Shown here one piece after another: positions 1-9,440 of a DNA stretch of 64,000 nt. Source of the stretch: Accumulibacter sp. (GTDB taxonomy: Bacteria > Pseudomonadota > Gammaproteobacteria > Burkholderiales > Rhodocyclaceae); NCBI GenBank assembly GCA_024235695.1, contig JACKLX010000008.1, positions 62,001 to 126,000 of the forward strand, in the 5' to 3' direction. The translations under genes and the position numbers were made by a program. Position 1 is the first letter of the stretch. Each line of letters starts with the position of its first letter. The notes under the pieces were generated by a model, which saw nothing but the letters and a program-made list of their open reading frames with translations, had not been told where the DNA came from and ran no database searches.

Positions 1-159
1 GAGGCAGGTATGCGCACCGGGCAGGCCGGGCGCTGAATCAACGACAAAGATGTCGACGCCGTGTCCGGACAACGCGCGAACCACCGACAGTCCGTGCGCG
101 CAGGCGCCTACCACCACCGCGGGCGGTCGAGCAGCGGTTGACTCGCGATCACTGATCAC
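1..159 (-). CDS. ATP-grasp / carboxylate-amine ligase-like protein, N-terminal fragment
   Basis: Only the first 53 codons are present; the gene runs off the left edge. A GTG start at 159 overlaps the TGA of the preceding acetyltransferase-like gene (GTGA), which indicates translational coupling. After a short lead, the sequence VVVGACAHGLSVVRALSGHG is a Rossmann-like nucleotide or pre-ATP-grasp start, as seen in the ATP-grasp proteins of exosortase-linked exopolysaccharide loci. The position downstream of the exosortase-associated decarboxylase and ligase supports this. No catalytic residues are visible, so the assignment is tentative. It could also be another Rossmann-fold enzyme. Confidence 0.5.
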   Translation of the reverse strand, partial: MISDRESTAARPPAVVVGACAHGLSVVRALSGHGVDIFVVDSAPGLPGAHTCL

Positions 160-1346
160 TGCTGGTCTCCAACGTCGACATGCTGATGATGGAATCCCAT
201 GCGGCCCAGCATTCTCCCGCCGAAGTGGCGGGTGGCCTGCACCAGGCCGGCGACCGTGCCGGTATTGAAGCCAATGATCCCCTGCCGTTCACGCCGGTGC
301 GACATCCAGAGCTTCTTGTAGGAGTCATCGCCGATCAGATAGTCCACCGTGCTGACATGATCGACGTCGATGGCGTGCTGCATCATTGTCGCCGTGAGCA
401 CCGAGCCGACCGACAGGCGGTCGTACGATTGGTCATGCGCCAACTTGAAGATCGAGGCCGTGCCATTGTGGGTTAGCCAGATCTGTGCCGCGACCGGCTT
501 GTTGTCGAGTTCGAGGACGCACAGTCTGAGCCAGCCCTGGCGGGCCGCCAGCCGGCAGAGGCCGGGTATGAACGCCGGGTAGGGCTCGGGCTTTTTCCAG
601 CTGTGGCCATAAATGGCTTCAAAGGCGCGCACGCAATAATCCAGCAGCTCACCTTCCTCGGTGCACCACCTGATGGCAAGATCCTGACGACGGGAGAGCT
701 GGCGTCTGGCGCGGCGAACGGTGTTGCGCAATACCGACGGCAGGGCGGCGAAGTAGTCATTGAAGGATCGTCCGGCGACGTCCAGATACCAGTTGGCATG
801 ACAGAAGTAAGTGCCGACGAGAAAGCCGTGTTTCTTCAATGCCGCCTGGGCGTCGGCGAAGAACGGGCTTTGCGCATCGAGTGGATAGAGCTGGACGATG
901 TCCCATGACGGCTTGTCGCCGGCCACCGCGCCGGCAAATGCGGCGACCAGCTGGGCGGCGTGTCGTGGCTCCGCAACCGGGGCGAAGAGCGGGCTGTAGA
1001 AATTTGCCAGCGGTTTCAGGAAGCGACTTCTTCCCTGGCGACAGGCAATCATTGGCAAGCAGGTGGTGATCGCGGCGTGCTCGTCGGTCGCGGTGTCCAG
1101 CAGATAGATGAACTGGGAGGCCAGCGGTTCCGTGCAGAAGGTCGTCAGGGACAGCAGCTCAAACCATTGGAAGGACGAAAAGACGTCTTCCGACTCCACT
1201 ACGCTCAATCTCCGGCGTTGTTCTGGTGAAAGCTCGCCGAAATCGTTCACGGTGGTGACGGGATGGTGCGCCGTACCGGTATCCCGGCGACCCGAAAGCC
1301 AGTGCCGTGTCGTCAGGAAAACGTTCTCGAGGAAGTTGTTATTCAT
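156..1346 (-). CDS. GNAT/FemAB-like acyltransferase (BioF2/CelD-like domain), exosortase locus
   Basis: A 396-residue soluble protein. Residues of roughly 190-350 match the CelD/BioF2-type GNAT fold: an Arg-rich stretch (VLRNTVRRARRQLSRR), then a central SWKKPEPYP segment, then YLIGDDSYKKLWMSHRRER near the C-terminus, where FemAB-like and CelD proteins carry a conserved D..YK..W motif. Such proteins are common in extracellular polysaccharide loci, where they probably acylate a sugar or lipid-linked precursor; the substrate is unknown. It lies 275 bp downstream of the PLP decarboxylase on the same strand and overlaps the ATP-grasp gene by 4 bp, so it belongs to the same operon. A GNAT-type fold is fairly secure, the exact donor and acceptor are not. 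Confidence 0.7.
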   Translation of the reverse strand: MNNNFLENVFLTTRHWLSGRRDTGTAHHPVTTVNDFGELSPEQRRRLSVVESEDVFSSFQWFELLSLTTFCTEPLASQFIYLLDTATDEHAAITTCLPMIACRQGRSRFLKPLANFYSPLFAPVAEPRHAAQLVAAFAGAVAGDKPSWDIVQLYPLDAQSPFFADAQAALKKHGFLVGTYFCHANWYLDVAGRSFNDYFAALPSVLRNTVRRARRQLSRRQDLAIRWCTEEGELLDYCVRAFEAIYGHSWKKPEPYPAFIPGLCRLAARQGWLRLCVLELDNKPVAAQIWLTHNGTASIFKLAHDQSYDRLSVGSVLTATMMQHAIDVDHVSTVDYLIGDDSYKKLWMSHRRERQGIIGFNTGTVAGLVQATRHFGGRMLGRMGFHHQHVDVGDQQ

Positions 1347-1621
1347 GGCGGACGATGCGCGCGTGCCGGCAGGATTTCCGACGTGCTGGCATGGCCTGTC
1401 GGCCTGTTGAAGAAGCGGGTATCAAAAGCGGATTCCAGTACATGCTGCTGCAAACACGACCCGGCGCCGAGCAGCGGGTATCCATCCGGCCCGGCACCGC
1501 ATCGCGCCTGTCTCGGCGGCATCCGGCAGAGCCAGCCTCGACGGCCGGCCTGCCACGCCGCGTGCGGGTCCGCAAGGTACAACGGAGTCGCGCGGTCGGC
1601 AAGGCCGGCGGATCGCCGCGA

Positions 1622-2866
1622 TCAGACCAGTACCTCGATACAGGCCGGATGTCCGAGAAATGCCTGCGGACTTGCCGTGAAGCCGTAGGCGCCCGATTGA
1701 AAGATCACTACCAGATCACCGGGTCTTGCATCGGCGAGTTCCATGCGGTCGGCCAGCAGATCGAGCGGCGTACACAGCGGGCCGACGATCGATACCGGCT
1801 CAAGGCTGGCGGCTGCCATGCGGTTGCCGATCGCCACCGGGTAGTTCTTGCGGATCACCTGGCCGAAATTGCCCGACGCCGACAGGTGATGATGCAGACC
1901 ACCATCGGCGATCAGGAAGGTCTGGCCACGCGAAACCTTGCGGTCGACGACGCGCGTCACATAGATGCCGGCCTCGCCGACCAGGTAACGGCCCAATTCG
2001 AGTACCAGTTGCGCTTCCGGCAATTCCTTCGCTGCTCGCTCGGCGATGGTTGCCAGCGCGGCGCCGATCGGCGCCAGGTCGAGTTGCGGTTCGCCGGGGA
2101 AGTAGGGGATTCCGAAGCCACCCCCGAGGTTCAGGAAGCGGACAGGCGAGGGCGCCGATTCGGCGAGGCGGAGGGCAAGTTCGAAACTCTTGCTCTGCGC
2201 ATCGACGATCGCTTCGGGTCGCAGGTTCTGCGAACCGGCAAAGAGGTGGAAGCCTTCGAAGGCGAGTTCCGCGTCGGCGATCCGGCCAAGCAATTCGGGC
2301 ACCTGTTCGGCGTCCACGCCAAACTGCTTGGCGCCTCCGCCCATCTTCATTCCCGAGCTTTTCAGTTCGAAATCGGGGTTTACGCGCACGGCGACGCGTG
2401 CCGTGCAGCCTGTCTGGTCACCGATCGCGGCAAGTTCGGCAACCTCGCGAAACGATTCGACGTTGACCAGAATGCCGGCGGCGACCGCCTGCTGCAGTTC
2501 GGCACGCTGCTTGCCGGGACCGGCGAAGCTGATCTCACGCGGCGCGGCACCGGCGTCGAGAGCGACTTTCAGTTCGCCGGCCGACGCCACGTCGATGCCG
2601 TCGACCAGCCTCGCCAGGTGGCCGACCAGCGCCGGCATCGGGTTGGCCTTCATCGCGTAGTGCAGCTTCACCGTCTCCGGCAGGGCGTGCCGCAGTTCGG
2701 TGATCCGTCGGGTCAGCAACTGGCGGTCGTAGGCGTAGAACGGCGTTTGCCCGACGCGCGCGGCGAGTCGGCCCAGGCCGATGCCGCCGACCACGAGTTC
2801 GCCGTCCTGCACCGCGAACTGGTCCATCGGCGCGTGCCTGGGCGCCGTCCGTTCGAGTGGCTTCAT
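1622..2866 (-). CDS. PLP-dependent decarboxylase, exosortase A system-associated
   Basis: 414 residues, fold type III alanine-racemase-like decarboxylase (LysA/ornithine decarboxylase family). The PLP lysine is K73 in YAMKANP. LNLGGGFGIPY is the glycine-rich phosphate loop, and GPLCTPLD near the C-terminus carries the Cys contributed to the partner active site in this family. It begins 4 bp inside the 3' end of the acyl-CoA ligase gene (ATGA overlap). This ligase-decarboxylase pair is characteristic of exosortase A/PEP-CTERM exopolysaccharide loci. The substrate is not known; the likely role is making a modified amino or acyl group for the polymer or a lipid. Family assignment is strong. Confidence 0.85.
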   Translation of the reverse strand: MKPLERTAPRHAPMDQFAVQDGELVVGGIGLGRLAARVGQTPFYAYDRQLLTRRITELRHALPETVKLHYAMKANPMPALVGHLARLVDGIDVASAGELKVALDAGAAPREISFAGPGKQRAELQQAVAAGILVNVESFREVAELAAIGDQTGCTARVAVRVNPDFELKSSGMKMGGGAKQFGVDAEQVPELLGRIADAELAFEGFHLFAGSQNLRPEAIVDAQSKSFELALRLAESAPSPVRFLNLGGGFGIPYFPGEPQLDLAPIGAALATIAERAAKELPEAQLVLELGRYLVGEAGIYVTRVVDRKVSRGQTFLIADGGLHHHLSASGNFGQVIRKNYPVAIGNRMAAASLEPVSIVGPLCTPLDLLADRMELADARPGDLVVIFQSGAYGFTASPQAFLGHPACIEVLV

Positions 2867-4512
2867 CGGCTGTCGTCTCCGGTACTGCCGATTTCGCTAA
2901 TGGTCTTGCCGCCGGCGACCGAAGCGTTTGCCAGGAAGTCACTGGCCAGCGCCTTGCGGTCGATCTTGCCGTTTGCGTTGCGTGGCAACGGACCCGGCTG
3001 CACCATGACGCTCGCCGGCACCATGTAGGCGGGCATTCGCCGCCGGCATTCGGCGAGCAGGGCCGTGGTGTCGAGATCGCCGTTGCCAGCCGGCGTGGCG
3101 ATCACCTGGATTGCCTGTCCGAGTGCCGGGTGGTCGACGCCGAAAGCGACGCATTCGCCGATCAGGCGCGTCGCGTAGAGCACTTCCTCGACCTCGGTCG
3201 GGCTCACCCGGTAACCAGAGGTCTTCATCATCTCGTCGCGGCGGCCGATGAAGTAAAGAAATCCCTGCTCGTCGATGCGTACCGTGTCGCCCGAGAAGAC
3301 GGCAATTTCGGGCAGTACCAGGCCGGCGTCGCGGCCTGGTGTGCTGGCCGGCAGCGGCTTGTAGCGTTCGGCGGTCTTTTCGTGATCGTTCCAGTAGCCC
3401 ATGCCGACCAGCGCGCCACGATGGACCAGTTCACCCGGTTCGTTCGTCGCGCAGGCCGATCCGTCGTCGCGCAGGACGAGAATTTCGGCGTTGGGGATGG
3501 CCTTGCCGATCGAGTCGGGGCGGCGGTCCACCTCGTCGGGCGGCAGGTAGGTCGAGCGAAAGGCTTCGGTCAGGCCATACATCAGAAATGGCTTGCTGCC
3601 AGGCAGGCGGGTGCGCAAGGCGGTCAGCGTTTGACGCGGCATGCGCCCGCCGGTGTTGGCGAAATAGCGCAGATGGCTGGCGATGCCCGCCGGCCACTCG
3701 AGTTCCGAGAGCTGGATGTAGAGCGGTGGCACGGCCGTCAGGCCGGTCACCCTTTCGCTGGCCAGCGCCTTGAGGACATCGCGCGGCAGCAGGTAGTTGA
3801 GCAGCACGACGCGGGCGCCGACGGTGAAGGCGGTGGTCAGCTGGCTGAAGCCGGCGTCGAAAGACAACGGTAGCGCCGCCAGCAGGGTGTCGTCGGCAGT
3901 GTTCTCGAGGTAGCTGGCGACGCTCTTGGCGCCGGCGACCATGTTCCGGTGCGAGAGGACGACGCCCTTTGGCTTGCCGGTGCTACCGGAGGTGTAAAGG
4001 ATGGCCGCCATGTCGCTGTCGATCACCCGGTGGCCACTTTGCGTGCCAGCCTGCAGCAGGTCGTTCCAGCGTAGCCAGGCGAGTGGCCCGCCAGCGGCCG
4101 GCAGCGCCTCGGCGTTGGTCACGACGACATGCCGCAGGTCATGGCAGGCAGGCAGGATCGGTTCGAGCAAGGCCAGTCGCTCGCTCGAGGTGACCAGGGC
4201 GCGTACGTTGCAGTCGCGCATGATGTAGGCCACCTGCTCGGCCTTGAGCAGTGGATTGAGCGGCACGAAGACGCAACCGGCCGCCGTCGCGCCGAAACTG
4301 GCGACGACTGTCTCCGGGCGCTTTTCAAGGTAGATCGCGACCCGCTCACCGCGTTGCAGACCGAGACTGAGCAGGCCGCCGACAAAGCCGGCGATTGCTT
4401 GCTGCATCGCACCGTAGCTGATCGATTGCTTGCCGTAGGTGAGCGCGATGGCGTCGGCGTTGCGGGCTGCCGAGCGGTTGATCAGGTCGGCGAGGAGGTG
4501 TGCGTCAGTCAT
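2863..4512 (-). CDS. Acyl-CoA ligase (AMP-forming), exosortase A system-associated
   Basis: 549 residues, ANL superfamily adenylating enzyme. The P-loop-like core motif YTSGSTGKPKG is at residues 173-183. MYGLTEAFRSTY is the A5-like motif, and the C-terminal hinge region ends with NGKIDRKAL, whose catalytic lysine is near residue 516. It activates a carboxylic acid as acyl-AMP for transfer to CoA or a carrier protein. It is the first gene of a minus-strand operon leading into the PLP decarboxylase, with ATGA overlap. The combination marks an exosortase A exopolysaccharide locus. Physiological acid and acceptor cannot be read from sequence; the expected acyl carrier protein gene is not in the window. 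Confidence 0.88.
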   Translation of the reverse strand: MTDAHLLADLINRSAARNADAIALTYGKQSISYGAMQQAIAGFVGGLLSLGLQRGERVAIYLEKRPETVVASFGATAAGCVFVPLNPLLKAEQVAYIMRDCNVRALVTSSERLALLEPILPACHDLRHVVVTNAEALPAAGGPLAWLRWNDLLQAGTQSGHRVIDSDMAAILYTSGSTGKPKGVVLSHRNMVAGAKSVASYLENTADDTLLAALPLSFDAGFSQLTTAFTVGARVVLLNYLLPRDVLKALASERVTGLTAVPPLYIQLSELEWPAGIASHLRYFANTGGRMPRQTLTALRTRLPGSKPFLMYGLTEAFRSTYLPPDEVDRRPDSIGKAIPNAEILVLRDDGSACATNEPGELVHRGALVGMGYWNDHEKTAERYKPLPASTPGRDAGLVLPEIAVFSGDTVRIDEQGFLYFIGRRDEMMKTSGYRVSPTEVEEVLYATRLIGECVAFGVDHPALGQAIQVIATPAGNGDLDTTALLAECRRRMPAYMVPASVMVQPGPLPRNANGKIDRKALASDFLANASVAGGKTISEIGSTGDDSR

Positions 4513-4653
4513 TCTCTGGCGAGGGGCGGCGATCGGGTAGGCACCGATTTTAACGACATGCGGTCTGTTGACTGTGAAATTCTTCCGGCTGACGCGAAAG
4601 CGGCGGCGACGAGCTTCGCTGCCGCGCTGAATGACGGCGGCGCGTTCGGCTCG

Positions 4654-5358
4654 CTATCGGGGCGCACGAAGCGGCAATGGCAGCCGCAGCGCCTGACGCT
4701 TGCGCGTGCCGGCGCTCAGGTAGGGGGCCAGGTTGCTGACCAGCAGTTCGAAGGCACTCAAGCGCAGGATCATGGCCCAACCACAAGCGGCTGCGCCCAA
4801 GCGCAGATGGGACGCCAGCGAGTACTGGTTGAGACTGTTGATGCGGCTCAGCGTCCACGCGACACCCTCGGTTTTCAGGTGGGCGTCAAAGATGTCCCAG
4901 AGTTTGGCAAACAGAAAACCCAGGCGTTCGGACTCGGCGACAAACACGTCGAAATCCCAGACGCAGCTGCGACCCGTCGGCAAGCAGTAGTCAACCCGTA
5001 CCTCGTCCTCCATATAGCTTCCGCGGGCAAACCAGATACAACCCGCCAGTCGCTCGTCCTTGACGGCCGCAAGACACTGCGCGCCCTGCGCGAAACGTTG
5101 GGCAATCACGGCAGTCGGTCGGGGCAGTGAGTCCAACAAGGGGTCGGGCGCGTCGAGCACGCGGAAGCTGAACGCCTTGCCCCGGTTGGCTGGCAATCGA
5201 GGCTGTTCGCTCAGCGGCTGGGCGACCAACTGGTACTGGTACAGGCAGAACGTCGGATTGAGTGCGCGCAGCAGACGATCTGTCACATAGGTCGAGGTTC
5301 TGATGAAGCCCAACTGCCGATAGGTGGCGCGCAAACGTTGCCAAGCAGAAAGTTTCAT
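4654..5358 (-). CDS. Acetyltransferase-like (GNAT-fold) protein next to exosortase locus
   Basis: 234 residues from the start MKLSAWQRLRATYRQLG, chosen because AGAGGAC lies upstream; the frame stays open for another 34 codons with unlike composition. The middle of the protein (CLAAVKDERLAGCIWFARGSYMEDEVR, then DFDVFVAESERLGFLFAKLWD) resembles the strand and acyl-CoA-binding regions of GNAT proteins, and the C-terminus reads LNQYSLASHLRLGA as in GNAT N..S...H..LG endings. There is no signal peptide. It precedes the acyl-CoA ligase on the same strand by 141 bp and probably belongs to the same polysaccharide locus. Its substrate is unknown. Confidence 0.6.
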   Translation of the reverse strand: MKLSAWQRLRATYRQLGFIRTSTYVTDRLLRALNPTFCLYQYQLVAQPLSEQPRLPANRGKAFSFRVLDAPDPLLDSLPRPTAVIAQRFAQGAQCLAAVKDERLAGCIWFARGSYMEDEVRVDYCLPTGRSCVWDFDVFVAESERLGFLFAKLWDIFDAHLKTEGVAWTLSRINSLNQYSLASHLRLGAAACGWAMILRLSAFELLVSNLAPYLSAGTRKRQALRLPLPLRAPR

Positions 5359-5742
5359 CGACCGGTTGTCCTCTGCGGAGGGGTTGCTGCGGGCCATCAC
5401 CGGGTAACGAGCTGGCCCGCCTGGTTGCGACAGAATGGCCGCCTGGCCAGCCGGCGGCATGGTGCTTGCCGTCGCCTGGCCGGCTTCGCCGGCGGCCGCG
5501 CCCCGGCGATTCTATAGAAAACGAATGATTCTCGGTGGACCTCGTGCGAGGCGTGAGGTCAGAACTTCAATAGGTGAACGTCATCGTGTCTGGCGGGCCG
5601 GCAAGCGCCTCCGGGCGGCGTCATTTGGCGCCACGGCCCGGCTTTCGAGGTGCCGGCTGGTAGCGGTCTTTCTGGGTCAGCGGCTGCCGGCGAAGCCGTG
5701 TGAACACGCTCTTGCCGGTCGCTGAGAGATGCCGACGATCGC

Positions 5743-6609
5743 TCAGGACCGAGGACTTTCCCGCCTGCTGCGAAGCGCGGCCTCGACCACCAGCAGCGCT
5801 TGTTTGCGCTCTCTGCCCCAGCGATAGCTGCCGACGTCGCCATTCTCGCGGATCACCCGATGGCAGGGAATCAGTAGCGCGATGCGATTGCGCGCCAGTG
5901 CCGAGCCGACCGCACGCTGCGCGCGCGGCTGGTCGATGAGCGTCGCCAGCGCGCCATACGAGACCACCTCGCCCGGCGCAAGAGCGAGCAGCGCTTTCCA
6001 CACCTTGACCTGGAAATTGGTACCGCGCAGCAGCAGGTGCATCGGCTGCCCCTGGTCAACCAGCGAAAAAGTCCTCGCGATGCTTGCCGCGAGTGCGTCG
6101 TCGTCGCGGATCAGCCGAGCGTGTGGCCATTCCGTCTGAAGCTGCACGACGGCATCGCTGTCCGGCCCGGCGTCCGTGAACTGTAAATGGCACAGGCCGC
6201 GCGCGGTGCTGCCGGCGATCACCCGCCCGAAAAGCGTCGTTGCGAAGCCGTAGGTGATCAGCAGTCCGTCGCCCAGCGAGCGTACCTCGCCCGGTGTCAC
6301 CGCGTCGCAGGCAACCATCAGGTCATGCAGCCTGCCCGGTCCCGACAGGCCGGCGGCGTACGCCGCGGTCAGGACATCGTGCCGCTCGCGCAACAGCGAT
6401 CGGGCGTGTTCGCTGGTCAGGTATTGCAGGAAACGTTTCGGCGAAATGCCGGCCCAGACGCTGAACGTTCGCTGCAGATGATACGGACTGATCCCGAGCT
6501 GCGCGGCGATCTCCTGCAGGCCCGGCTGCGCGGGGCTGTTTTGCCTGACGAACCGGATTGCTCTGGCGACCGTCTGATACGCCCGGCAGCGTTCATCGAC
6601 CGCGTTCAT
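5743..6609 (-). CDS. AraC-type regulator fused to methylated-DNA-cysteine S-methyltransferase (Ada/Ogt-like)
   Basis: 288 residues. Residues of about 10-110 form an AraC-type helix-turn-helix (QEIAAQLGISPYHLQRTFSVWAGISPKRFLQ, given in two overlapping pieces); residues 120-280 are an Ogt domain with the active-site motif IPCHRVI and acceptor Cys249. It transfers methyl groups from O6-methylguanine to itself. The N-terminal metal-binding methylphosphotriester domain of full Ada is absent, so activation by phosphotriester methylation is not expected. ATG at 6609 overlaps the stop of the EamA gene (ATGA), so the two are cotranslated. The reading frame stays open far upstream, but the coupled ATG gives the normal family length. 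Confidence 0.88.
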   Translation of the reverse strand: MNAVDERCRAYQTVARAIRFVRQNSPAQPGLQEIAAQLGISPYHLQRTFSVWAGISPKRFLQYLTSEHARSLLRERHDVLTAAYAAGLSGPGRLHDLMVACDAVTPGEVRSLGDGLLITYGFATTLFGRVIAGSTARGLCHLQFTDAGPDSDAVVQLQTEWPHARLIRDDDALAASIARTFSLVDQGQPMHLLLRGTNFQVKVWKALLALAPGEVVSYGALATLIDQPRAQRAVGSALARNRIALLIPCHRVIRENGDVGSYRWGRERKQALLVVEAALRSRRESPRS

Positions 6610-7484
6610 GCCGGTTGCCGCCGCGCCCCGAGAAGGCCGGCGGTCAAGGCAATTCCGGTGAGGATCAGCGTGCCGCCGAGGACGGTGTGCCAGCCGATTG
6701 CCTCGTCGAGGAACAGCGTCCCCCAGAGTACGCCGAAAACCGGGATCAGGAAGGTTACCGAGAGCGCTCGTGTCGCGCCGACGTCGTCGATCAGCCGGAA
6801 GTACAACAGATAGGCGGCGCCGGTGCATAGCACTCCCAGCAGCGCGACGGCGAGCCAGTCGGCGGCGTCCGGCGCCTGACGAAGCGGTGCAAAGAGAAAC
6901 AGTGGCAGGACGACCAGGGTAGCCATCCACATGCTGCCGTGCGCGTTGTCGAACGGTGTTGCCAGACCGGGGCGGGCCCTGGTGTAGAGGCTCGCCAGGC
7001 TGTACGACAGGGGCGCCAGAAGGCCGGCGGCAATCGCCGCCCACTCGCTGCCGCCGACCAGCGCGAGGTTCTGGCCGACCAGAACGGTGACGCCGGCGAG
7101 ACCGCAGCCGAGGCCCAGCGCGACCGCGCCGGTCAGTGACGTGCGCAGCCATACGGCGCCGATCGCGGCACCAAAGAGCGGTGAGGTGGCGTTGAGAATC
7201 GCCAGCAGCGAGGCCGGCAGCGTTTGCGCGGCATAGGCGAAGAGCAGGAAGGGCAGCGCCGAGTTGAGTATGCCGATGATCAGGAAGTGCTTCCACCGGT
7301 GGCCCAATCGCAGCGGTTGTCTGACCAGGCGACTGGCCAGCCAGAGGAAAACCGCAGCGATAGCGACACGCCACATGATCAGCGCCACCGGACCGAACGC
7401 CGGCACGCTGACCCGCATGAACAGGAAGGAGGCGCCCCAGAGCGCGGCGAGGCAGAACAGTCGGGTGATGCTGGCGGCGTCCAT
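6606..7484 (-). CDS. EamA/DMT-family drug-metabolite exporter
   Basis: 292 residues with about ten hydrophobic segments in two EamA repeats, typical of the RhaT/YdcZ/PecM-like drug/metabolite transporter superfamily. The opening [17 protein letters not shown] is a signature N-terminal helix of the family. The start is set at 7484 because GGAA lies 6 nt upstream; 7496 is an alternative four codons earlier. It is the first gene of a two-gene unit with the AraC-Ogt repair protein. Substrate cannot be predicted; export of amino acids or small metabolites is usual. Confidence 0.85.
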   Translation of the reverse strand: MDAASITRLFCLAALWGASFLFMRVSVPAFGPVALIMWRVAIAAVFLWLASRLVRQPLRLGHRWKHFLIIGILNSALPFLLFAYAAQTLPASLLAILNATSPLFGAAIGAVWLRTSLTGAVALGLGCGLAGVTVLVGQNLALVGGSEWAAIAAGLLAPLSYSLASLYTRARPGLATPFDNAHGSMWMATLVVLPLFLFAPLRQAPDAADWLAVALLGVLCTGAAYLLYFRLIDDVGATRALSVTFLIPVFGVLWGTLFLDEAIGWHTVLGGTLILTGIALTAGLLGARRQPA

Positions 7485-7496
7485 GCTGGCTTCCAT

Positions 7497-7938
7497 AGAG
7501 ATCGGACAGTGCGATAGCGGCATTGTCCTTGCCGCAGGCGTCAGCCGCCACCCGATTCTTGCGCCTCGCCAGCTGCCCGGCGAAAAGTGGCGCCGGCGCT
7601 TGCCGGCGGCTTTTCCGACGGGCGTCGCCGGCCTCCGGCAGCGGCTGGCGAAGTCCCCGGCGCAGTTGTCCGGAGCGGGTATCGGCGGGCTAGCGGCCGC
7701 CCTTGCTGCCACCCTTGTCCCAGACGTAGCGAACCGTCCGCTGCCAGCGCGCTTGTTCCTGGCGCGGCGCCTTGCCGTCGGCGGCGTTGGTTTGCCGGGT
7801 GGGCGCTTGCGCCGTTGGCGCGTGGCCGGGCCTGGTCTTGCCGGGGCGTCTCGGTCTGCTGGTCATTGGCGTCGGTCGGGATCGGCCTGTGGCCGCTATG
7901 ATAGACTCTGCGCCCATTCTAACGCGCAAGAGAAAGCC
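7497..7938. other. Intergenic region upstream of aroC
   Basis: Divergent region between the EamA gene and aroC. On the minus strand there is a possible 58-codon reading frame (7690-7866) ending [13 protein letters not shown], basic and without a visible ribosome binding site; I cannot call it a gene with confidence. On the plus strand TATGAT at 7897-7902 is a possible -10 for aroC but lacks a good -35. Nothing else recognisable. Confidence 0.4.
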
Positions 7939-9042
7939 ATGTCCGGCAACACCATTGGCACGCTGTTCACCGTCACTTCCTTCGGTGAGTCACACGGCCC
8001 GGCGATCGGCTGCGTGGTCGACGGCTGCCCGCCTGGCCTGGCGATCGGCACCGCCGACATCCAGGCCGAGCTCGACCGCCGGCGGCCGGGCACCTCGCGG
8101 CATGTGACACAACGGCGTGAACCCGACCAGGTAGAGATTCTTTCGGGGGTATTCGAGGGCCGCACGACGGGCACGCCGATTGGCTTGCTGATCCGCAACC
8201 AGGATCAGCGCAGCAGGGACTATGGCAACATCGCCGAGACCTTTCGTCCCGGCCACGCCGATTACGTTTATACGCACAAGTACGGCTTCCGCGACCATCG
8301 CGGGGGCGGTCGTTCGTCGGCCCGCGAGACAGCGGTGCGCGTCGCCGCCGGGGCAATCGCCCGCAAGTGGTTGGCCGAGCGCTATGGCATCAGCATCTGC
8401 GGCTGGATGAGTCAGCTTGGGCCAATCGAGATTCCCTTCGTGGCGGCGACCGAGATCGCCGGTAATCCGTTCTTCGCCCCGAACGCGGCGATCGTTCCGC
8501 AACTCGAGGAATACATGGATCAGTTGCGCAAGTCCGGCGATTCGGTCGGCGCCCGGATCACCGTCGCCGCCAGCGGTGTGCCGCCCGGCTGGGGCGAGCC
8601 GGTATACGACCGCCTCGATGCCGCGATTGCCTACGCGATGATGGGCATCAACGCCGTCAAGGGCGTCGAGATCGGCGCCGGCTTTGCCAGTGTTGCCCAG
8701 CGCGGCAGCGAGCACGGCGACGAGATGACACCACAGGGCTTTCTCACCAATAACGCCGGCGGCGTGCTTGGCGGCATTTCCACCGGCCAGGATGTGCTGG
8801 TCAACCTGGCGATCAAGCCGACCTCGAGCATTCGCTTGCCGCGACGCTCGGTCGGTCTCGATGGCGCCGCGACGACGGTCGAAACGCACGGTCGCCATGA
8901 CCCCTGCGTCGGCATCCGGGCGACGCCGATTGCCGAGGCGATGCTGGCGCTGGTCTTGATCGATCAGGCGCTGCGTCATCGTGCGCAGTGCGGCGATGTG
9001 CGGTGCACCACACCGCGTATTCCCGCCACGCCGAGCAGGTGA
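7939..9042 (+). CDS. aroC: Chorismate synthase
   Basis: 367 residues, normal family length. It converts 5-enolpyruvylshikimate-3-phosphate to chorismate using reduced FMN, the last common step of aromatic amino-acid synthesis. The signature GESHGPAIG is at residues 16-24; the second signature [13 protein letters not shown] and the third RPDP-like region [18 protein letters not shown] are present. ATG at 7939 follows AAGAGAAAG. The frame is open far upstream but without homology. It is transcribed alone; the trp genes that use its product are 13 kb downstream. Confidence 0.97.
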   Translation: MSGNTIGTLFTVTSFGESHGPAIGCVVDGCPPGLAIGTADIQAELDRRRPGTSRHVTQRREPDQVEILSGVFEGRTTGTPIGLLIRNQDQRSRDYGNIAETFRPGHADYVYTHKYGFRDHRGGGRSSARETAVRVAAGAIARKWLAERYGISICGWMSQLGPIEIPFVAATEIAGNPFFAPNAAIVPQLEEYMDQLRKSGDSVGARITVAASGVPPGWGEPVYDRLDAAIAYAMMGINAVKGVEIGAGFASVAQRGSEHGDEMTPQGFLTNNAGGVLGGISTGQDVLVNLAIKPTSSIRLPRRSVGLDGAATTVETHGRHDPCVGIRATPIAEAMLALVLIDQALRHRAQCGDVRCTTPRIPATPSR

Positions 9043-9068
9043 CGGCATGCGCCGGCAATGGTTATAAT
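9039..9068 (+). promoter_or_regulatory. Predicted sigma-70 promoter for the YdcH-like gene
   Basis: Perfect -10 TATAAT at 9063-9068 with GTGACG at 9039-9044 as -35 (four of six matches), spacer 18 bp. It lies just after the aroC stop and about 50 bp before the YdcH-like start codon. Confidence 0.5.
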
Positions 9069-9121
9069 CGTGCGGTCTGGTCGCGCATCGGGCCGACCGG
9101 GATCAGCAAGAGGCCATGATC

Positions 9122-9373
9122 ATGCAAGTTGAGCACCACGACCTTCACCACGAGTTCCCCGAGTATCTGGATTCGATACAAGCCCTGAAAGCCTCGAGCG
9201 AGCAGTTTGGTCACATGTACGAAGAGTATGAGAGTCTGACCCGGGAGGTCGAACGGCTTGAGGAAGAGGACCTGCCGGTGCACGATTTCACGATCGAAAC
9301 GATGAAGAAGCATCGCGTGTTGCTCAAGGACCAGATGTACCGGATGCTGTTGGCGCACCAGCACGGCAGTTGA
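9122..9373 (+). CDS. YdcH/DUF465 family small protein
   Basis: 83 residues, highly charged and predicted helical: HHDLHHEFPEY, then FGHMYEEYESLTREVERLEE, then a C-terminal LKDQMYRMLL. This matches the YdcH (DUF465) family, short helical-hairpin proteins of unknown function, in which the LK..L motif near the end is conserved. ATG at 9122 has AAGAGG 8 nt upstream; an ATG two codons earlier (9116) is also possible. It is preceded by its own promoter and followed by the MFS gene 67 bp downstream. Confidence 0.75.
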   Translation: MQVEHHDLHHEFPEYLDSIQALKASSEQFGHMYEEYESLTREVERLEEEDLPVHDFTIETMKKHRVLLKDQMYRMLLAHQHGS

Positions 9374-9440
9374 GCGCGACGGCGCCGCGTCCGCGTGGCG
9401 TCGCGCCGGCATCGCCTGGTCCATCCGGTAGAATGGCCGC

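Noticed and set aside
1307-3028. A 573-codon plus-strand reading frame across the PLP decarboxylase gene
   Set aside because: It is the antisense shadow of the minus-strand decarboxylase in a high-GC genome; composition is Arg/Ala/Gly-rich without domains, and the minus strand has clear family motifs.
7690-7866. A 58-codon minus-strand gene upstream of aroC
   Set aside because: No ribosome binding site and no recognised family, although the ending [12 protein letters not shown] looks somewhat gene-like.
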